Shown: positions 1 to 7,698 of the stretch, piece after piece | How the letters are laid out: every line of letters starts with the position of its first letter | How positions within the stretch are numbered: position 1 is the stretch's first letter | Origin: Chitinophagia bacterium | GTDB lineage: Bacteria; Bacteroidota; Bacteroidia; Chitinophagales; Chitinophagaceae | Direction: 5' to 3' | DNA length: 11,939 nt | Assembly: GCA_010027295.1 (NCBI GenBank) | Contig: RGVM01000033.1 | Span: 1-11,939 of the forward strand | Notes under the pieces: generated by a model | What the model was told of the DNA's origin: nothing | Databases searched by the model: none | The model's input: the letters and a program-made list of their open reading frames with translations, nothing else | Position numbers and translations under genes: made by a program

Positions 1-523
1 ATGCCGTGTTCAGAATGTTGTCCTCGTTGTCGACCAACTCAGGCTCCGTCATCCGGCCGTGTTTGCGACGTAACCTGGCCACTTCCTCATCGACCATCCC
101 GTCTGTCACGTCTATGCGGTAACGCACTACGCCGGAGGCGGGGAGGTCCGGGATCTGGAAGCTGGGTTTAAGGCCGATCTCGAAGGAGAATCGGTATTCG
201 GCGGGGGCCCTGTGGTCGAGAGCGTCCATGTTATTGTCATGGGAAGGGAGGGGCTGTCCCAGGATCTCTGTCTTGCCATCCCGCAGGTGTGCGGTCAATT
301 CCTTCTCCACCGTGCGTACAACCTCGTCTGCGAAGACGGAGGCTCCGTACATTTTGCGGATAAGCCCGGCGGGCACCATACCCTTTCGGAAACCCGGGAT
401 GTTGGCTTTGGCAGCATACTGCTTGAGGGAGGCCTCGAAGCCTGACATGTAATCCTCCTTGGAGACGACGACGTCGATCTTCTCCGTCAACGGTCCGGTG
501 CTCTGTCTGTGGATGGTGGCCAT
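1..523 (-). CDS. tig: Trigger factor, N-terminal part (3' end outside window)
   Basis: Trigger factor is the ribosome-bound chaperone and peptidyl-prolyl isomerase that meets nascent chains at the exit tunnel. Reading the minus strand from the ATG at 523-521 gives 174 codons without a stop up to the window edge; the family is usually about 430-450 residues, so more than half is missing. The protein starts MATIHRQSTG. The ribosome-docking signature GFRKGMVP lies at residues 44-51, almost identical to the E. coli loop that binds ribosomal protein L23. The visible part covers the ribosome-binding domain and probably the beginning of the next domain. Longer shadow frames here overlap the tRNA and lack this motif. 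No promoter word is visible in the 70 bases between this gene and the tRNA-Leu upstream, so I infer co-transcription with the tRNA. The call is secure because of the signature loop; only the C-terminus is unseen. Confidence 0.95.
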   Translation of the reverse strand, partial: MATIHRQSTGPLTEKIDVVVSKEDYMSGFEASLKQYAAKANIPGFRKGMVPAGLIRKMYGASVFADEVVRTVEKELTAHLRDGKTEILGQPLPSHDNNMDALDHRAPAEYRFSFEIGLKPSFQIPDLPASGVVRYRIDVTDGMVDEEVARLRRKHGRMTEPELVDNEDNILNTA

Positions 524-593
524 ATACGGTCTTTGTCAGTTGAAGCGATGGTTTGCCTTTGTGTCGCCTCTCCGGCCTCGGGGGCGCGTTCAG

Positions 594-675
594 TGCGGGT
601 GAAGGGACTCGAACCCCCAAGCCTTGCGGCACCAGATCCTAAGTCTGGCGTGTCTACCAGTTTCACCACACCCGC
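594..675 (-). tRNA. tRNA-Leu (anticodon UAG)
   Basis: On the minus strand the sequence folds as a class II tRNA. The 7-bp acceptor stem is GCGGGTG/CACCCGC (675-669 with 601-595), with discriminator A at 594. The anticodon stem CCAGA/TCTGG encloses the loop CTTAGGA, giving anticodon TAG at 641-639, which reads CUA and related leucine codons. A long variable arm follows, as expected for leucine. The T arm has loop TTCGAGT and a stem with two G-U pairs. The 3' CCA is not encoded (the next bases are CTG), so it must be added after transcription. The gene sits 70 bases upstream of tig on the same strand. Open reading frames that cross it on either strand are artefacts. Confidence 0.96.
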
Positions 676-718
676 GTTCACGGTCCCGACCCCGGGGGCC
701 GGAAGCGATTTGAGCCCG

Positions 719-726
719 CAAAGGTA
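719..726 (-). promoter_or_regulatory. Bacteroidota-type -7 element for tRNA-Leu and tig
   Basis: The minus strand reads TACCTTTG, a perfect match to the Bacteroidota housekeeping -7 consensus TAnnTTTG. It is followed by a G+C-rich stretch (CGGGC) where transcription should begin, about 37 bases before the tRNA 5' end. I see no good TTTG at the expected -33 position. The G+C-rich discriminator would suit a stringently controlled stable-RNA promoter, but that link is inferred from other bacteria. Confidence 0.6.
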
Positions 727-767
727 TTGCATTCGGCTGACACCTCGCGTGTGTGAAGCCTTTTCAG

Positions 768-775
768 TAGATTCG
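768..775 (+). promoter_or_regulatory. Candidate -7 element of rel, leaderless spacing
   Basis: TAGATTCG differs from TAnnTTTG at one position and is followed by C, like the other promoter words in this window. Only six bases separate it from the rel ATG at 782, so the transcript would begin at or within a few bases of the start codon. No clear -33 TTTG is seen. Its upstream region coincides with that of the divergent tRNA-Leu promoter. Confidence 0.4.
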
Positions 776-781
776 CGTTGT

Positions 782-3052
782 ATGGACGCTTTCGATACGC
801 AGGCGGCACCGCTGCGCTACAACCTCTCGGAGGAGCAGGAGCGGAAGGAGATTGTCCGTCAGTACAGGGCCCTGCTGAAGGTCTTGAAGCCGAAGTTGAA
901 GTCGGGTGACAAAGAGGTGTTGCGCCGGGCCTTCGAGATGGCCGTGGATGCACACCGCACGATGCGTCGCAAGAGCGGGGAGCCTTACATTTTCCACCCT
1001 CTGGCCGTGTCCCGCATCTGCGTGGAGGAGATAGGCCTCGGAGTGAGGTCGACCATTTGCGCCCTGCTGCACGACTCGGTCGAGGATACCGACGTCACCC
1101 TCGAGGACGTGCAGCGGGAGTTCGGCGGCGAGATTGCCCGAATTATCGATGGCCTGACCAAGATCCGGAACGTCGTCGACACGAACGCCAGCCAGCAGGC
1201 GGAGAATTTCAAGAAGATACTGCTCACGCTCACCGACGACCCGCGGGTAATACTCATCAAGCTGGCCGACCGCCTGCACAACATGCGGACCCTCGACAGC
1301 ATGAAGCGGGAGAAGCAGCTCAAGGTCTCCTCGGAGACAGTTTACGTCTACGCCCCCCTCGCACACCGTATGGGCCTCTACGCCATCAAGACGGAGATGG
1401 AGGACCTCGCGATGAAGTACCTCGAGCCCGACATCTACCGGCAGATCGCCCGCAAGCTCGCCGAGACCCGAAGGGAACGTACCCGCTATATCAACGAATT
1501 CATCAGGCCCATTCGGGAGAAGATGGAGAGGGCAGGCTTCGCCTTTGAGATACACGGGCGCCCCAAGTCCATCCACTCCATCTGGAACAAGATGAAGAAG
1601 AAAGGTGTCGAGTTCGAGGAGGTATATGATCTCTTCGCCATACGCATTATCATCGACGGGCCGCAGGAACGGGAGAAGGAGGACTGCTGGAAGGCGTACT
1701 CCCTGGTCACAGACATGTACACGCCCTCGCCGGAGCGCCTGCGCGACTGGCTGAGTAACCCAAAGTCCAACGGCTATGAGGCCCTGCACACCACCGTCAT
1801 GGGCCCGCAGGGCCGCTGGGTGGAAGTGCAGATACGGTCGCGCCGGATGAACGAGATCGCCGAGAAGGGACTCGCCGCACATTGGAAATATAAGGAGGGC
1901 GGGCAGGAGGGTGACCGATTCGACCAGTGGTTCGGCCAGATCCGTGAGGCCCTAGGTCACCAGGAGCTTAGCTCCATCGACTTTCTTCAGGACTTCAAGA
2001 CATCCTTCCTCGCCGAGGAGATCTATGTGTTCACCCCCAAGGGTGACGTGCGGATGCTGCCCGTGGGGTCGAGCGCCCTCGACTTCGCCTTCGCCATACA
2101 CTCAGCTGTGGGTTCGCGATGCATCGGCGCTAAGGTCAACCACAAGCTCGTCCCCATCGGCCACAGGCTCCGGAGTGGCGACCAGGTCGAGATCATCACA
2201 TCCGGCAAGCAGAAGCCGCACGAGGACTGGCTGAAGCTGGTCACCACGGCGCGCGCGAAGTCGCGCATCAAGGACGCGCTGCGCGAGGAAAAGCGGAAGG
2301 TGGCTGAGGACGGGCGTCAGCAGCTTGAGCGGAAGCTCTCTGCCATGGGCGCCGCCTGCAGCCATCCGAACTTCGAGCTGCTGGCGGAGTACTACCGGCT
2401 GCCCTCCACGCTCGAGCTCTTCTACCGGATTGCCATCCGCAGCATAGACCTCAAGGACCTCAAGGAGTTTCGCGTCACCGTGGACCGGCTGGAAGCGCCT
2501 CGCCCGGTTCTACCGGAACCCGTCGATGTCCGGCCGGAAGCCGAGTCCGTCCGAGGCCAGGGCCTGCGAAAGGAGACGGAGCTCGTGATCTTCGGAGAGA
2601 GTTCAGACAGGATCCTATATCAGCTGGCCAACTGCTGCAAGCCTATCCCCGGCGACGACGTCTTCGGATTCCTGTCCATCGGCAAGGGCCTGATCATCCA
2701 CCGCACCAACTGTCCCAATGCCGCAAGGCTCATGGCCAACTACGCCCATCGAGTGGTCAAGACCAAGTGGGCCAAGAACAAGGAGATCTCCTTCCTGACA
2801 GGCCTTCGCATCACCGGCATCGACGACGTGGGTGTCATCCACAAGATCACGAACCTCATATCGGGAGAGCTCCGTATCAACATCAACGCACTCACCGTAG
2901 AGGCCAAGGACGGCATCTTCGAGGGGAACATCCGCGTCTATGTGCACGACAGGGATGAGTTCGACAGGCTGGTAGAAAACCTGAAGCAACTGCCCGGCAT
3001 CCACTCCGTCGAACGCTACGACCCCGACACGCCCCCGCAGGACAACGGTTGA
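782..3052 (+). CDS. rel: Bifunctional (p)ppGpp synthetase/hydrolase, Rel/SpoT family
   Basis: This is a long RelA/SpoT homologue that makes (p)ppGpp from ATP and GTP/GDP on starved ribosomes and hydrolyses it. The 756-residue protein shows the full domain order. The HD hydrolase domain (about 47-200) has H72 and an intact HDxxED at 97-102, so hydrolysis should work. The synthetase domain (about 240-370) has GRPKSIHSIW from 259 and NPKSNGYEALHT from 326. The TGS domain spans about 412-473. A Cys-Cys motif at 618-619 with Cys644 marks the zinc-finger/CC domain, and an ACT domain spans about 672-745. The switch motif is RLRD (319-322), close to the RXKD of bifunctional enzymes and unlike the EXDD of synthetase-only RelA. 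The frame stays open upstream to 509, but that part runs through the tRNA gene, so I take ATG 782, which lies just after a -7 element. purA follows after 55 bases. This looks like the only long Rel, as usual in Bacteroidota; the rest of the genome is not visible. Confidence 0.96.
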   Translation: MDAFDTQAAPLRYNLSEEQERKEIVRQYRALLKVLKPKLKSGDKEVLRRAFEMAVDAHRTMRRKSGEPYIFHPLAVSRICVEEIGLGVRSTICALLHDSVEDTDVTLEDVQREFGGEIARIIDGLTKIRNVVDTNASQQAENFKKILLTLTDDPRVILIKLADRLHNMRTLDSMKREKQLKVSSETVYVYAPLAHRMGLYAIKTEMEDLAMKYLEPDIYRQIARKLAETRRERTRYINEFIRPIREKMERAGFAFEIHGRPKSIHSIWNKMKKKGVEFEEVYDLFAIRIIIDGPQEREKEDCWKAYSLVTDMYTPSPERLRDWLSNPKSNGYEALHTTVMGPQGRWVEVQIRSRRMNEIAEKGLAAHWKYKEGGQEGDRFDQWFGQIREALGHQELSSIDFLQDFKTSFLAEEIYVFTPKGDVRMLPVGSSALDFAFAIHSAVGSRCIGAKVNHKLVPIGHRLRSGDQVEIITSGKQKPHEDWLKLVTTARAKSRIKDALREEKRKVAEDGRQQLERKLSAMGAACSHPNFELLAEYYRLPSTLELFYRIAIRSIDLKDLKEFRVTVDRLEAPRPVLPEPVDVRPEAESVRGQGLRKETELVIFGESSDRILYQLANCCKPIPGDDVFGFLSIGKGLIIHRTNCPNAARLMANYAHRVVKTKWAKNKEISFLTGLRITGIDDVGVIHKITNLISGELRININALTVEAKDGIFEGNIRVYVHDRDEFDRLVENLKQLPGIHSVERYDPDTPPQDNG

Positions 3053-3054
3053 AT

Positions 3055-3085
3055 TTTCGCCATTCCCCGTCTTCGCCTACCTTCG
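3055..3085 (+). promoter_or_regulatory. Candidate promoter of purA
   Basis: TACCTTCG at 3078-3085 is one base from the Bacteroidota -7 consensus. Exactly 19 bases upstream lies TTTC (3055-3058), one base from the -33 consensus TTTG. A short A-rich leader (seven A at 3094-3100) leads to the ATG at 3108. purA can therefore be transcribed independently of rel, although read-through is also possible because no terminator separates them. Confidence 0.5.
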
Positions 3086-3107
3086 CGCCGAACAAAAAAA
3101 GGCTGCG

Positions 3108-4379
3108 ATGGTGGATGTACTGCTGGGACTCCAATGGGGCGACGAGGGCAAAGGCAAGATCGTCGACAGGTTCGCTCCCGACTACGATCTGATCGCCAGG
3201 TTCCAGGGTGGACCCAACGCGGGGCACACCCTCTACGTCGAGGGCCAGCGCATCGTGCTGCACCAGATCCCATCGGGCATCTTCCATCCGCACACCGACA
3301 ACCTCATCGGCGGCGGAGTCGTCCTGGACCCCGTCACCCTGAAACGCGAGTTCGGGAAGATAGCCGCCCTGGGCATCGACGCCTCTCGCAACCTGTGCAT
3401 CTCCGAGCGTGCACACCTCATACTCCCTACACACCGTGCGCTCGACAAGGCCTCCGAGACGGCAAAGGGCAACAACCGGATCGGCTCCACCCTCAAGGGC
3501 ATCGGGCCCGCTTACATGGACAAGACGGGACGCAACGGTCTCCGCGTGGGCGACATGCTCGAGCGCGACTTCACCACACGCTACATACGCCTCCGCCTCA
3601 AGCATCAGAAGATGCTCGACAGCCTCAGCTTCTCCGAGGACATCACCGAATGGGAGGAGGAGTTCTTCGAGGCCCTCGAACTTCTGCGCAGCCTTCGCAT
3701 CGTCAACGGCGAGTACCACATCAACGACAGGATCTCGAAGGGCGACCGTGTCCTTGCAGAGGGCGCGCAGGGCAGCATGCTCGACGTCGACTTCGGCACC
3801 TTCCCCTTCGTGACTTCCTCCAATACCATCTCAGCCGGCGTCTGTACCGGACTCGGCGTCGCACCCCAGCGCATCCGAGAGGTCATCGGCGTCACCAAGG
3901 CCTATTGCACCCGCGTTGGCAGCGGGCCCTTCCCCACCGAGTTGCATGACGAGACGGGCGAACGCCTCCGCGCCACAGGGAACGAGTTTGGTGCAACCAC
4001 CGGCAGACCCCGGCGGTGCGGATGGCTTGACCTGGTCGCACTCCGATTCGCCTGCATGGTCAACGGCGTCACGAAGCTCGTCATGACCAAGTCTGACGTA
4101 CTCGACAACTTCGCATCCCTCTCCGCCTGCGAGGCCTACCGAATTGACGGAGAGACAACCGACAAAGTGCCCTACCAGATGTCGAGGAGGCCCATAGAAC
4201 CCGTGTACCGTGCGTTCGAGGGATGGCTCAGCGACACATCCCTCTGCACATCGTACGACGAACTGCCCGCCCGCATGAAGGAGTACGTGTCATATATGGA
4301 CACGGCACTGGGTACGCGTATCGCCTATGTGTCCAACGGCCCGGGACGCGACCAGTTGATATCCATGCCGGGTACCTGA
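3108..4379 (+). CDS. purA: Adenylosuccinate synthetase
   Basis: PurA joins aspartate to IMP using GTP, giving adenylosuccinate, the first committed step to AMP in the cytoplasm. The 423-residue protein is normal in length (E. coli has about 430). The N-terminal signature QWGDEGKGK lies at 9-17 with catalytic Asp12, and NAGHT carries catalytic His40. The second PurA signature, GIGPAYMDK, is at 131-139. The later FGTFPFVTSSNT and FGATTGRPRRCGW segments match the family, as does the C-terminal nucleotide-binding TKSD segment. The ATG at 3108 sits seven residues before the first conserved Gly and matches the usual family start. The gene lies 55 bases after rel and has its own promoter-like sequence. 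In E. coli, PurA is inhibited by (p)ppGpp, which makes the proximity to rel suggestive. Nothing is missing or broken. Confidence 0.97.
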   Translation: MVDVLLGLQWGDEGKGKIVDRFAPDYDLIARFQGGPNAGHTLYVEGQRIVLHQIPSGIFHPHTDNLIGGGVVLDPVTLKREFGKIAALGIDASRNLCISERAHLILPTHRALDKASETAKGNNRIGSTLKGIGPAYMDKTGRNGLRVGDMLERDFTTRYIRLRLKHQKMLDSLSFSEDITEWEEEFFEALELLRSLRIVNGEYHINDRISKGDRVLAEGAQGSMLDVDFGTFPFVTSSNTISAGVCTGLGVAPQRIREVIGVTKAYCTRVGSGPFPTELHDETGERLRATGNEFGATTGRPRRCGWLDLVALRFACMVNGVTKLVMTKSDVLDNFASLSACEAYRIDGETTDKVPYQMSRRPIEPVYRAFEGWLSDTSLCTSYDELPARMKEYVSYMDTALGTRIAYVSNGPGRDQLISMPGT

Positions 4380-4407
4380 AGCTCTTGTGAATACTGCACA
4401 AAAAAAA

Positions 4408-4438
4408 TTTGGACGTTTAAAAAACTCTCGGAAATTTT
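4408..4438 (+). promoter_or_regulatory. Possible promoter of the small charged-protein gene
   Basis: TTTG at 4408-4411 is followed after 19 bases by GAAATTTT (4431-4438), which keeps the A and TTT of the -7 consensus but has two mismatches. The surrounding 4390-4450 stretch is much more AT-rich than the genes on either side. The spacing is right but the -7 match is weak. Confidence 0.25.
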
Positions 4439-4461
4439 ACGTCATCGAATTGTCTCACGGT

Positions 4462-4890
4462 ATGGCAAAAGCTGAGAAACCCAAGAAAACCGCAGTCAAG
4501 AAATCCTCGGTGTCAGACAAGCCCGCAGCGAGGAAAGCCCCTGCCAAACCGACTTCGAAGAAGAAGGAGGAAGCGGACTCCGAGGAGGATGACGAATCCC
4601 CCAGGGCAAAGACGTCCGCCGGACGCATCGCATCCCCCGCCAAAGCACGGGTGGCCGACGACGACGACGATGCCGAGGATGACGATCCCGTCGACGACTG
4701 GGAGAAACCCGAAGAGGAGGACAATTGGGACCCCGACTTTGAAGAGTTCGACGTGCCCAAGTCCAAGAGCAGCCGCAAAACCACCGGCAAGAAAGGCGAG
4801 GACGACGACTTCGCCATTGACGACGAGTTCAAGGATATGGGGCTGTTCGACGACTCTTCCGGATACGATGACGAAGAAGACGACTACTGA
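4462..4890 (+). CDS. Small basic-then-acidic low-complexity protein, function unknown
   Basis: I do not recognise a functional family. The protein has 142 residues. Residues 1-40 are rich in Lys, Ala and Pro (begins MAKAEKPKK) like a histone tail. The rest is strongly acidic with runs of Asp and Glu, broken by a lysine-rich patch (KSKSSRKTTGKK). Aromatic residues recur within the acidic parts (DDW, DNWDPDFEEFD, DDEFKDMGLF, final DDY). There is no signal peptide or membrane segment and almost no hydrophobic core, so it is probably disordered. An ATG at 4387 is in frame, but the 25 codons it would add are AT-rich and look like a promoter region, so I choose 4462. It follows purA by 82 bases and ends just before a strong terminator. 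Its reading frame, codon bias and terminator make it a credible gene. Nucleic-acid or histone-like protein binding is only a guess from charge. Confidence 0.75.
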   Translation: MAKAEKPKKTAVKKSSVSDKPAARKAPAKPTSKKKEEADSEEDDESPRAKTSAGRIASPAKARVADDDDDAEDDDPVDDWEKPEEEDNWDPDFEEFDVPKSKSSRKTTGKKGEDDDFAIDDEFKDMGLFDDSSGYDDEEDDY

Positions 4891-4921
4891 CCCCGTTACG
4901 GAATTTCTATATTATGTCATG

Positions 4922-4953
4922 CAGGGCCGCCATCGTGCGGCCCTGTTTTATTT
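4922..4953 (+). terminator. Rho-independent terminator after the small charged-protein gene
   Basis: A perfect 9-bp G+C-rich stem, CAGGGCCGC (4922-4930) with GCGGCCCTG (4937-4945), encloses the 6-base loop CATCGT and is followed by TTTTATTT. It closes the rel/purA/small-protein region and separates it from the aquaporin gene. Confidence 0.88.
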
Positions 4954-4965
4954 CGGCCGAATCCC

Positions 4966-4985
4966 CTATCTTCCCTGAAAGATAG
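4966..4985 (+). promoter_or_regulatory. Inverted repeat with promoter-like core before the aquaporin gene
   Basis: CTATCTT (4966-4972) and AAGATAG (4979-4985) form perfect 7-bp arms around CCCTGA, ending seven bases before the ATG at 4993. The left arm contains TATCTTCC, which resembles the TAnnTTyG promoter words elsewhere in the window. There is no T-run after it, so it is not a terminator. It could be an operator over a promoter or a hairpin next to the start codon. Confidence 0.35.
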
Positions 4986-4992
4986 CAACCGC

Positions 4993-5706
4993 ATGTCACC
5001 CTTCGCCGCCGAACTCCTCGGTACATCGCTTATCATCCTCTTCGGCAACGGCGTCGTTGCCAACGTCGTGTTAGACCGAACCAAGGGCCATGGGGGCGGA
5101 CTCATCGCCATCACCTTCGGCTGGGCCATAGCAGTCTTCATCGGCGTCTATGCCACCACGGCCCACAGCGGAGCGCACCTCAACCCGGCCGTCAGCCTGG
5201 CCAATGCCATCACAGGAACCCTCCCATGGGCTTTGCTCCCGTCCTACCTCGCCGCCCAGTTCATAGGAGCCGCGATCGGACAGTTGGTGGTATGGGTCGT
5301 GTACCGGGACCACTTCGACGCCACACCCGATCCCGCCACGAAGCTGGCATGCTTCTCAACGAGCCCCTCCATTCGCAAACCCGCATCGAACCTTGCCACA
5401 GAGGCCATCGCCACCTTCGTGTTCGTGACGGCCATCCTCTTCATCGATGCCCCAGAATCCTCCCTCGGAGCCCTCAACGCCTTGCCCGTGGCCCTGCTCG
5501 TCCTGGGCGTCGGCCTCAGCCTGGGCGGCCCTACCGGCTATGCCATCAACCCCGCCCGCGACTTGGGTCCGCGGTTGATGCATGCCATCCTGCCCATCAG
5601 GGGAAAAGGAGACAGCGACTGGGCCTATGCATGGGTGCCCGTTGCCGGCCCCCTGCTGGGCGCGGTTTTGGCCGCAATGGCCTTCCCTCTGCTGCGTTCG
5701 CTCTGA
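4993..5706 (+). CDS. MIP-family channel, glycerol-facilitator (GlpF) type
   Basis: This 237-residue membrane channel belongs to the aquaporin/glycerol facilitator family and should conduct glycerol and similar small polyols or water across the inner membrane. Both half-helix motifs are present: HLNPAVS (NPA at 64-66) and GYAINPARD (NPA at 186-188). Arg189 gives the selectivity-filter arginine, and Asp190 directly after it is the usual mark of glyceroporins rather than strict water channels. Trp44 lies at the spacing of the GlpF filter tryptophan before the first NPA. Six hydrophobic segments fit the family topology. The length is a little below that of GlpF (about 280), mainly from a shorter extracellular loop and C-terminus. 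No glycerol kinase or glycerol-3-phosphate dehydrogenase gene is adjacent, so the substrate is not supported by context. The gene is flanked by a terminator upstream and the atpD promoter downstream, so it is probably monocistronic. Confidence 0.9.
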   Translation: MSPFAAELLGTSLIILFGNGVVANVVLDRTKGHGGGLIAITFGWAIAVFIGVYATTAHSGAHLNPAVSLANAITGTLPWALLPSYLAAQFIGAAIGQLVVWVVYRDHFDATPDPATKLACFSTSPSIRKPASNLATEAIATFVFVTAILFIDAPESSLGALNALPVALLVLGVGLSLGGPTGYAINPARDLGPRLMHAILPIRGKGDSDWAYAWVPVAGPLLGAVLAAMAFPLLRSL

Positions 5707-7332
<1,626 letters not shown>

Positions 7333-7349
7333 TGCACAAACCCCTAAGC

Positions 7350-7607
7350 ATGAAGCTCGAAATCCTGACACCCGAGAAAAGGCTCTACGCCGGCGATGTC
7401 TACGGTGTGCAACTGCCGGGCATCGCAGGATCCTTCGAGGTCCTCGAACGGCACGCCCCCCTCGTGAGCGCGCTGGGCAAGGGCACCATCAAGGTCTTGC
7501 TCGACCGCAACGGCCAGGACACCGCCCGGTTCGATGTCTCCGGTGGATTCATAGAAGTGTTCGACAACAGCGTCTCCGTGCTTGTGGAAGGCGCCTCACA
7601 GATCTGA
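7350..7607 (+). CDS. atpC: F1Fo ATP synthase subunit epsilon, short form
   Basis: Epsilon sits on the central stalk of F1 and couples gamma to the c-ring. From ATG 7350 the product is 85 residues beginning MKLEILTPEK, which matches where family members start. It contains the N-terminal beta-sandwich, with LPGIAGSFEVLERHAPLVS as the recognisable core. The C-terminal two-helix inhibitory domain present in E. coli (about 138 residues) is absent, as is common in Bacteroidota. An earlier in-frame ATG at 7332 overlaps the atpD stop as TGATG and would add six residues (MHKPLS). That overlap would suit translational coupling, so the true start is uncertain between the two. The gene is followed by a strong terminator, so atpD-atpC is a two-gene operon. 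Confidence 0.93.
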   Translation: MKLEILTPEKRLYAGDVYGVQLPGIAGSFEVLERHAPLVSALGKGTIKVLLDRNGQDTARFDVSGGFIEVFDNSVSVLVEGASQI

Positions 7608-7644
7608 CCCGTGCCCGCCTTGGCGTGCATGACACCAATGTTCC

Positions 7645-7677
7645 GGGCCGGCTTCCACAGAGCCGGCCCTTCTTTTA
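7645..7677 (+). terminator. Rho-independent terminator of atpD-atpC
   Basis: A perfect 8-bp stem, GGGCCGGC (7645-7652) with GCCGGCCC (7662-7669), surrounds a 9-base loop and runs into TTCTTTT. It ends the ATP synthase operon 22 bases before the MFS transporter start codon. Confidence 0.9.
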
Positions 7678-7698
7678 GATGACCGGCAATCCCGCGAC

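Noticed and set aside
237-632. 131-codon minus-strand frame spanning the tRNA and tig start
   Set aside because: It covers the tRNA and is in a different frame from the clear trigger factor sequence with its GFRKGMVP motif.
509-781. Longer rel reading frame starting at 509
   Set aside because: It runs through the tRNA-Leu gene and the divergent promoters; family members start near MDAF at 782.
764-1882. 372-codon open frame on the minus strand opposite rel
   Set aside because: It mirrors the codon pattern of rel in G+C-rich DNA, has biased Leu/Val/Gly/Asp composition and no recognisable domain.
2892-3719. 275-codon minus-strand frame across the rel/purA junction
   Set aside because: It is antisense to two secure genes and to their intergenic promoter; composition is that of a shadow frame.
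4384-4410. TTGTG...CACAA hairpin after purA as a terminator
   Set aside because: The stem is five AT-rich pairs and on the plus strand is followed by A, not T.
4387-4461. Upstream start ATG 4387 for the small charged protein
   Set aside because: The added 25 codons are AT-rich, unlike the rest of the gene, and contain a TTTG with promoter spacing.
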